DNA of 64,000 nucleotides from an uncultured Ignavibacteriota bacterium (GTDB lineage: Bacteria > Bacteroidota > Ignavibacteria > UBA10030 > UBA8401): the NCBI GenBank assembly GCA_903884005.1, contig CAISDA010000006.1, forward strand, positions 1 to 64,000. Direction: 5' to 3'. This document shows, piece by piece, positions 58,664-64,000 of the stretch (its first letter is position 1; each line of letters opens with the position of its first letter). The position numbers and the translations under genes were made by a program. Under the pieces are notes generated by a model. It ran no database searches, was not told where the DNA came from, and saw nothing but the letters and a program-made list of their open reading frames with translations.

Positions 58664-60529
58664 TTACCTGCTATCGTTGATCGTCGTTGGTACGGCTGTC
58701 CGTGGCAGCGGCAAACGGAATTGAATGGTCGTTCCCTTATTCATAATGGAGAAAATTTCGAACGTGCCGTCCAGGAGAGCCACGCGTTCCTCCATGCTCA
58801 TCAGGCCGAATCCCTGCGCCGAGCCCGGTTCCACTGTAATTGAATCTATTTCAAAACCGACCCCGTTATCCGATACTTCGACCGAGAGCGCATCGTGTTT
58901 CATCGACAGCGAGACGATCACTTCCGTTGCATGCGCATGGCGGATGATGTTCGTGAGCGCTTCCTGAACCACGCGAAAGCATGCGATCTCGATGTCGACG
59001 GGGAATCGTTGCTCGATATTCCCCGTCCTGAATTGTATGTTCAGCCTGCTGCGTTGAGCATGCTGGTCGATATGCCAGCGCAGGGACGGGACCAGCCCCA
59101 ATTGGTCGAGCATCCACGGGTGCAGATCGACGGCAAGATCCCGCACCCGCTGCAGGGAGTGATCGATCAGAGCAAGGTTTTCGTTTATTTTTTTTGGTAT
59201 ATCTTCAACATTCTCGAATTGTTGGATTCCGTGAAGATTCAATTTCACGGCAGTCAATATCTGGCCGATTTCATCGTGCAGTTGGTAGGCGATATGTTTT
59301 CGTTCAGTTTCCTGAACGTCGAGCAGGCACTGTGACAGGGCATGCAATCGCTGGCCGTTCTTCTGCAATGCTTCCTCGGCTTGCCGGCGCTCCGTGATGT
59401 CTATGCTGATGCTCTGAATGGCGACATTCTTTCCCGCCTCATCCCTGAGACACTGGTCGATGATAAGAAACCTTCGCTCGCCTTCGGTCCCCGGGAACCG
59501 GTCCTCATATTCCCGATGCCCTCCGCTCTCAAGAAGCTGCCGGTTGAACTCGAGGTGCTGCCGGGCGTTGTCCGGCGCCAGGAACTCGAACATCGACCTT
59601 CCGATAAGTTCCTCGGGCAGTTTGCCAAAGAACGCGGCGGCTTTCACATTCGCCATAAGATACGTGCCGCGATCGTCGATGATGAGAATGCCCGTTCCCG
59701 AGTTTTCAAACAATTCACGATAGCGTTCGGCTGTCTGTTTGAGCTCCCGCTCGACACTCTTATTGTAGGTAATATCGAGCGTCATGGCAAGCATGCATGG
59801 TTCCCCCTCGAACTCGATCGTGACAGCGGAGAACAACACCGTGGCGATATTGCCGAGTCTTCGCCGCAGTCGGACCTCGACTCCCTGCACCGGCAGGTGC
59901 TCCTGAATCATGGTAACCAATCGCTTTCGCTGGAGAGGATCGGACCAGAGATTAAGTTGGTCCGGTGTGCGGCCGACTGTCTCTTCTCTTGCATATCCCG
60001 TTAATTGTTCCCACTCAGGGTTGACATCGATGAACTGGTCGTTCGCGAGTCGTGTGATGGCGATGGTGATGGGGCTGGAATTGAACACCGTGGAAAAATG
60101 GATTCTGCCGGCCCGCGCTTCCTCTTCGATGCGTTTACGATCGGTGATATTCTCATGCGAAACGACGATCCGCATCCTTCCCGAATCTTCAAAGCGCGTG
60201 ATACTGCCAAGGAACCATCGCTGCTCCTGGGGGGAGTGGCATGGATATTCAAGGGAAAATTTTTCGAGTTCATTATTCACGACTGCCCGGATGCCGGATG
60301 CGAACGCCTGCGCCTGTTCCTTTTCGGGTCCGGCGGCGGCATCACAGACATCGAAATAATTGGCTCCGTCGCTCACCGAGGTCCACTCGGCGCCGTTCCG
60401 TTCGGCAAAGGCGCGCCATGCACGGTTGACGGCGAGGATCGCACCGTTTTCGTCGAGAATGACGATATGCGCGTCCAACGCATCGATGACGGAATGTGAA
60501 AATCCGATAGGCATCGTCGTGGTGTTCAT
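58664..60529 (-). CDS. Multi-PAS sensor histidine kinase (HisKA_3)
   Basis: A 621-residue soluble kinase, start ATG 60529 (MNTTTMPIGFSHSVIDALDAH). Three PAS domains are visible: 'HIVILDENGAILAVNRAWRAFAERNG', 'FNSSPITIAITRLANDQFIDVNPEWEQLTGYAREETVG' and 'LFENSGTGILIIDDRGTYLMANVKAAAFFGKLPEELIGRSMFEFL'. The HisKA_3 core is 'ERKHIAYQLHDEIGQILTAVKLNLHGI' with the phospho-His in LHDE, then HATPase 'EALTNIIRHAHATEVIVSL' and 'DNGVGFEIDSITVEPGSAQGFGLMSMEERVALL'. No membrane span is present, so it senses cytosolic or diffusible signals. It partners the LuxR regulator that follows. Confidence 0.94.
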   Translation of the reverse strand: MNTTTMPIGFSHSVIDALDAHIVILDENGAILAVNRAWRAFAERNGAEWTSVSDGANYFDVCDAAAGPEKEQAQAFASGIRAVVNNELEKFSLEYPCHSPQEQRWFLGSITRFEDSGRMRIVVSHENITDRKRIEEEARAGRIHFSTVFNSSPITIAITRLANDQFIDVNPEWEQLTGYAREETVGRTPDQLNLWSDPLQRKRLVTMIQEHLPVQGVEVRLRRRLGNIATVLFSAVTIEFEGEPCMLAMTLDITYNKSVERELKQTAERYRELFENSGTGILIIDDRGTYLMANVKAAAFFGKLPEELIGRSMFEFLAPDNARQHLEFNRQLLESGGHREYEDRFPGTEGERRFLIIDQCLRDEAGKNVAIQSISIDITERRQAEEALQKNGQRLHALSQCLLDVQETERKHIAYQLHDEIGQILTAVKLNLHGIQQFENVEDIPKKINENLALIDHSLQRVRDLAVDLHPWMLDQLGLVPSLRWHIDQHAQRSRLNIQFRTGNIEQRFPVDIEIACFRVVQEALTNIIRHAHATEVIVSLSMKHDALSVEVSDNGVGFEIDSITVEPGSAQGFGLMSMEERVALLDGTFEIFSIMNKGTTIQFRLPLPRTAVPTTINDSR

Positions 60530-60670
60530 TGTGTTATGCGCAAGGCAGAAAATTGTCGATGGCACGTCCTGGCGCGCTTCGGACACGGTGCACCCGCGCG
60601 CTTGAATAGTGGATATATAAGAAATTCAAAACATTATTACAAGCAACAAATCTGCGCGCACACTATGACA

Positions 60671-61681
60671 TTATTCGGATGCCGGTGTGAATTCGAAGAG
60701 TTCCCGCTTATGGACGAACCCGCGCAGCGCGGCGGCCGTTGGCGCCGAGACACGGGCAAGAAGGCCGCCCAGTGACACCATTTCCTCGTCTGTTACGAGC
60801 GTTCTTGAGACGACGCTCACCTCGCACGATGATGAAGGAACGAGTCCTTCCTTTCCTTTTGGAAAAAGGAAATCGGCCATGCGCGAGTTCGGATCGACCA
60901 CACGATAGGTCGACGCGGCATATTTTTTCAGTGTCGAGTCGATGATGGCCAGCGAATATCCGTAATGCGTGCAGCAGAGTCCTGCCACGATAGGTTTAGC
61001 CGGATCTGGATGCGGTCCGAGCGCCTCGCCGATATAGGCATCGATCATTGCGCGGGTCGTGCTGCTTGCCGGGTCCGTTTGAATCTCGCTTTCCAGGTTT
61101 CGGCATGCCTGCATGACGATGCGCGTGGGTGCGATGCCCTTTTTGATCAATCCCTCGCGGTGTTTCGCTGCGGTGATCGTTGTCGGTGTTCCCAGGATGA
61201 GGGCGATGGATGAGGTGTCGGCGAGCAATTGTTCGGCCATGAGGTCCACGCCGATTTCCACGATGCCGACGACGGGAATTTGTGCCGTCTTGGAGAACGC
61301 TGTTTCGGCGTAGAGCACCGAGAGCGTGTTGCACGCGATGAGGATGATGTCCGGATGGTACCACTTTACCATTCCCGTCAGCGCGGAGGAGAAGACATGG
61401 ATTTTTTCCTCGCGGGTCTTCATGCTGTTGTAGCCGTAATTTTTTTCGGCGAGCGCATTGCAGAAGATCACGCGCACGCTTCGGTAGATGCGAGAGGCCC
61501 GGACTCGGCTCTCCACATCCGCCGCCACGGACAATCCGCCCAGGCCTGAGTCCGTTACAACGATCGTCACCGTGTCTTTGTTCATGAGTTTTTGCGTATC
61601 GACCATGGCAGCATCCTGTGCGTGAAGAGAACCGAATAATGGAGCAATGAGAAAAAGAATAACCGCTGTGAAAAGACGCAT
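60671..61681 (-). CDS. Exported Asp/Glu-racemase (MurI-like) family protein
   Basis: A 336-residue protein with signal peptide MRLFTAVILFLIAPLFGSLHAQ; GGGAGGG precedes ATG 61681. The racemase fold is clear: VTDSGLGGLSV (Asp44, Ser45), 'NYGYNSM', the first catalytic cysteine in IACNTLS (Cys117), 'PVVGIVEIG', 'LGTPTTITAAKHREGL', and the second in CCTHYGYS (Cys237, His239). MurI makes D-glutamate in the cytoplasm; a signal peptide on this fold is unusual and suggests a periplasmic or surface racemase. It starts 60 bases after the stop of the TonB receptor gene, so import of its substrate or product is a possible link. Confidence 0.82.
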   Translation of the reverse strand: MRLFTAVILFLIAPLFGSLHAQDAAMVDTQKLMNKDTVTIVVTDSGLGGLSVAADVESRVRASRIYRSVRVIFCNALAEKNYGYNSMKTREEKIHVFSSALTGMVKWYHPDIILIACNTLSVLYAETAFSKTAQIPVVGIVEIGVDLMAEQLLADTSSIALILGTPTTITAAKHREGLIKKGIAPTRIVMQACRNLESEIQTDPASSTTRAMIDAYIGEALGPHPDPAKPIVAGLCCTHYGYSLAIIDSTLKKYAASTYRVVDPNSRMADFLFPKGKEGLVPSSSCEVSVVSRTLVTDEEMVSLGGLLARVSAPTAAALRGFVHKRELFEFTPASE

Positions 61682-61741
61682 CGATGGACCCTCCCTAGGT
61701 ACCTCAAACCGAAAAACTTGCACCGCTTCGCGGTCACATAG

Positions 61742-63562
61742 TTATTGCCTGCCGAGCCGAAGCGAGGCACCGGCGCGGGCCCAGCGGCCGGCCAAAGGAG
61801 TGCCGACAATGTCGATGACGCTTTCATTGAACGCATTGGTGATTTCGCCGTAGACTTCAAACGACGAGAACCGGTACCCGAGGCGCGTATCGACAAGCGT
61901 CTTGGCCGTGAACCCAAGCCGATCTTCGTATCGGACGGTCACGCTCTGATGCACTGCGCTGGTCCACGCGGCGGCGAGTGTGCCGACGGCATGGTGCCGT
62001 ACATTATCGAGCACGTAGCGCGAGGTGCCGCCGTCTGTCGCGAATGCAATGTTCGCGTATGTATAACTCAGGCGCAGTTCCTCCAGCACGCTCGCATAGC
62101 GCACGAGCGGCAGTGTCATGCTGAGATCGGCGCCGCTGGTATTCGCTTCAGAAATATTATTCGCCGCCCATGGGGCCGAGGCGGATGTACGCGCGAAATC
62201 GATCAGATCGAAGCCGCGGCGATAAAAGACCGCGGCGGCGATGCCGATAGTCTCGCCGGTCCACGCAGAACCGATCTCGTACGTCCACGCCTGTTCGGGC
62301 TTCAAATTGGCGTTGCCGAGCGTGGTCGGATCGCTGTAGAACAATTCGGTGTATGTGGGCACGCGAAACGACTTGCCGACAGACGCGTACAGACGCACGC
62401 GATCGGCCGCCTGATAGCCGAGATCGATCCCGGGCGAGAGGTTCCATTGCCAGTCCGAATACCATTGCGCCGAGGCGCCGAATTCGAGTGTCAGGCCGCT
62501 GTGGAGGTCGATCTGATGTTCGGCAAACATGCTTGCGCGCTCACGGTTATGAGAACCGAGGCGGGTGCTTTCGATCTCATCTTTCGCGGCATCGGCGCCG
62601 AGCGCAGTGAGGCCGGCACCGGATTGAAACGAGGCCTGCGCTTCTCCGCCGTACGAATTGGTGGTATGCGTGTTCTCGTAAAACTGAGGGTCCTCGCGCT
62701 TCAGGATAAAATAATCGGTGTTGCGCCGAAAGAACGCATTGACCGCAAGCGGAGAACCGGCGGCGATCGTACCGCCAAGCGCGGCGATGAAAGTTTTCGT
62801 ATGCTCCCACTGGTTGGGATACTTGGTGGAATAAAACCCGTTCGCCCCGAATTTTTTTTCGACGAAGTTCACAGAGGCGTTCACTGCGCCGGCGTCCGTT
62901 GTGCCGAGGCCGGCAGCAGCGGCGACGGTCGTGATATCGAAGTCGGTGTTCTCCCGATAGCCGTCTGATTTTTTTTGGGAAAACGAAATGCTGTTCGTGA
63001 GCCCCCCCAGGGGAAGGCCGGTCGACACGAGGCCTTCCCACAGACCATGCTCCCCGCCCATCACATCGATGCGGGCGAATTGAGTGTCGTGTTTTTTCGT
63101 GACGATATTGACGGCGCCGTTGAACGCGTTCGGCCCGTACTGCCGTGACCCCGGGCCCTTCAGGATCTCGATGCGTTCGATGTCGGCGTCGGTCAGGGGG
63201 ATGTTGAAATTATGGTGGCCCGTTTGCGCGTCGATCATCTTGATGCCGTTGATCATCACGAGCGTCTGTTCGAACGATCCGCCCCGAATCCCGACATCGG
63301 CCTGCACGCCGAACTGTCCGCGCTGTCGCACGTCGACGCCTGCAACGGTCTGCAGCATTTCTTCAACGCTCCGCGCGGGGGATTGTTCGATGTCGCGCAG
63401 CTCCACGGTTGCAACCGTATGCCGTGCGCCGGCGCTGCCCAGGGGCAGGCGGCTGCCAATGACCACAACGCCGTCGAGCGTGTATTCTTTCGCTGTTTGA
63501 GCGGCGCTCCGCGCACTGCACAACACTGCGAAGGCGACGATGAGTCCGATTATTTTTTGCAT
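61742..63562 (-). CDS. TonB-dependent outer-membrane receptor
   Basis: A 606-residue receptor with signal peptide MQKIIGLIVAFAVLCSARSAAQ. The TonB box/plug region has YTLDGVVVIGSRLP, 'RSVEEMLQTVAGVDVRQRGQFGVQADVGIRGGSFEQTLVMINGIKMIDAQTGHHNFNIPLTDADIERIEILKGPGSRQYGPNAFNGAVNIVTK'. The ~22-strand barrel follows, ending 'SLRLGRQ'. It is of the BtuB/CirA class, smaller than SusC and without the CarboxypepD N-terminal domain. The ligand (cobalamin, siderophore or other) is not readable from sequence. I see no room for a riboswitch in the 74-base gap before it. The exported racemase gene follows. Confidence 0.94.
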   Translation of the reverse strand: MQKIIGLIVAFAVLCSARSAAQTAKEYTLDGVVVIGSRLPLGSAGARHTVATVELRDIEQSPARSVEEMLQTVAGVDVRQRGQFGVQADVGIRGGSFEQTLVMINGIKMIDAQTGHHNFNIPLTDADIERIEILKGPGSRQYGPNAFNGAVNIVTKKHDTQFARIDVMGGEHGLWEGLVSTGLPLGGLTNSISFSQKKSDGYRENTDFDITTVAAAAGLGTTDAGAVNASVNFVEKKFGANGFYSTKYPNQWEHTKTFIAALGGTIAAGSPLAVNAFFRRNTDYFILKREDPQFYENTHTTNSYGGEAQASFQSGAGLTALGADAAKDEIESTRLGSHNRERASMFAEHQIDLHSGLTLEFGASAQWYSDWQWNLSPGIDLGYQAADRVRLYASVGKSFRVPTYTELFYSDPTTLGNANLKPEQAWTYEIGSAWTGETIGIAAAVFYRRGFDLIDFARTSASAPWAANNISEANTSGADLSMTLPLVRYASVLEELRLSYTYANIAFATDGGTSRYVLDNVRHHAVGTLAAAWTSAVHQSVTVRYEDRLGFTAKTLVDTRLGYRFSSFEVYGEITNAFNESVIDIVGTPLAGRWARAGASLRLGRQ

Positions 63563-63636
63563 GAATGATAACACTCTACAGAACGACAGCACTGCTCCTC
63601 CATACGACATCTGTTATTACCTTCACCCCACGCACA

Positions 63637-64000
63637 TCACACAAGCCTGATGCCGTTTTCTTCGAGCGTGATCAGTCGGTCCTTATATAACGATCCGACG
63701 GCCTTCTTGTATGTTTTTTTGCTCATGCCGAATATTTCGTAGATGACGTCCGGCGTACTCTTATCCGTCACATTGATGAAGCCGCCGCGCGCGCGCAGGA
63801 TCTCGACAATTGTCGTTGTGACGTCCGCCACATTCGAATACCCCTGCTTCTGCAGACTCAGGTCGATTTTTCCGTCTTCGCGAAGCTTTCTAATATAGCC
63901 TTTGACATGATCTCCCTGCCTCAGCTCCTGGAAGACCTCGTTATTGTACAGGACTCCCCACCGGGCGCCGTCGATGATCGCGTTATATCCAAGATCGGTA
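63637..64000 (-). CDS. CvfB/YitL-like S1 RNA-binding protein (C-terminal part, partial)
   Basis: The frame runs off the right edge and ends at 63637. The visible 120 residues read LGYNAIIDGARWGVLYNNEVF, 'GDHVKGYIRKLREDGKIDLSLQKQG' (an S1 domain), and then the winged-helix 'TTIVEILRARGGFINVTDKSTPDVIYEIFGMSKKTYKKAVGSLYKDRLITLEENGIRLV'. This S1-plus-winged-helix ending is typical of CvfB, an RNA-binding virulence/expression regulator in Gram-positive bacteria that is widespread elsewhere. The internal GTG at 63831 is not the start. Confidence 0.88.
   Translation of the reverse strand, partial: TDLGYNAIIDGARWGVLYNNEVFQELRQGDHVKGYIRKLREDGKIDLSLQKQGYSNVADVTTTIVEILRARGGFINVTDKSTPDVIYEIFGMSKKTYKKAVGSLYKDRLITLEENGIRLV

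Overview
The window looks like a chromosome segment of a Gram-negative (diderm) bacterium of the Bacteroidota/Chlorobi/Ignavibacteria side of the FCB group. The evidence is a type IX secretion sorting tail with the NYPNPFNP motif at 42260-42568, a LolA carrier, a TonB-dependent receptor, lipoproteins, an ADP-heptose-type glycosyltransferase and moderately high G+C. The exact clade cannot be named from this alone. Four RNA genes are present: tRNA-Thr(CGT), tRNA-Ala(CGC), tRNA-Gly(CCC) and a small SRP RNA directly behind tRNA-Ala. I see no rRNA, CRISPR array or intact transposase.

Layout. 1-5.6 kb: end of a possible NAD kinase gene, tRNA-Thr, a CHAT/TPR lipoprotein, an ECF sigma factor with a toast-rack envelope protein, and a 3-methyladenine glycosylase. 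5.7-13.4 kb: an envelope-glycan region with two membrane-anchored SGNH-hydrolase/TPR proteins and an operon glycosyltransferase 9 - SGNH - carbamoyltransferase - SxtJ-like - DUF5989-like. 13.7-16.8 kb: a MoxR-type AAA ATPase with a VWA protein, then a small haem protein. 16.9-29.4 kb: a long co-directional minus-strand housekeeping run (RNase G/E, transaldolase/FSA, GcvT, ComB, FtsK, LolA, flippase-like protein, beta-barrel protein, cyclophilin, HolA, and a fused isoprenol kinase/DUF92 protein). 29.6-41.8 kb: SRP RNA and tRNA-Ala, two J-domain proteins, a type III polyketide synthase - methyltransferase - flavoprotein operon, the scar of a deleted kdp potassium-pump operon (kdpF and kdpE remain), a rubrerythrin - histidine kinase - response regulator operon, YebC, a hybrid kinase, and a decayed toxin-antitoxin pair. 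41.9-44.7 kb: tRNA-Gly, a frameshifted T9SS-secreted LamG protein, and a UroD/MtaA-family protein. 44.9-49.1 kb: a DNA-damage-type cassette of LexA, a RecA-fold protein with a lost Walker lysine, a 90-residue protein and a PolB2-like family-B DNA polymerase. 49.3-60.5 kb: a signalling region with two ~1000-residue hybrid kinases, CheR, REC-PAS, a stand-alone receiver, and a LuxR regulator with a PAS kinase. 60.7-64.0 kb: an exported Asp/Glu-racemase-family protein behind a TonB receptor, and the end of a cvfB-like gene.

The most interesting item is the lexA - RecA-like - small protein - PolB2-like cluster. Three regularly spaced 16-bp dyads cover the lexA promoter and ribosome binding site. 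It resembles, in logic but not in polymerase family, the LexA-controlled ImuA-ImuB-DnaE2 mutasome. The second striking feature is a family of GTAG-plus-hairpin repeats (REP-like). Their stems vary with compensating changes, they occur singly, in tandem and in a ~126-bp composite form (three copies), and they repeatedly supply the stop codon of the gene before them.
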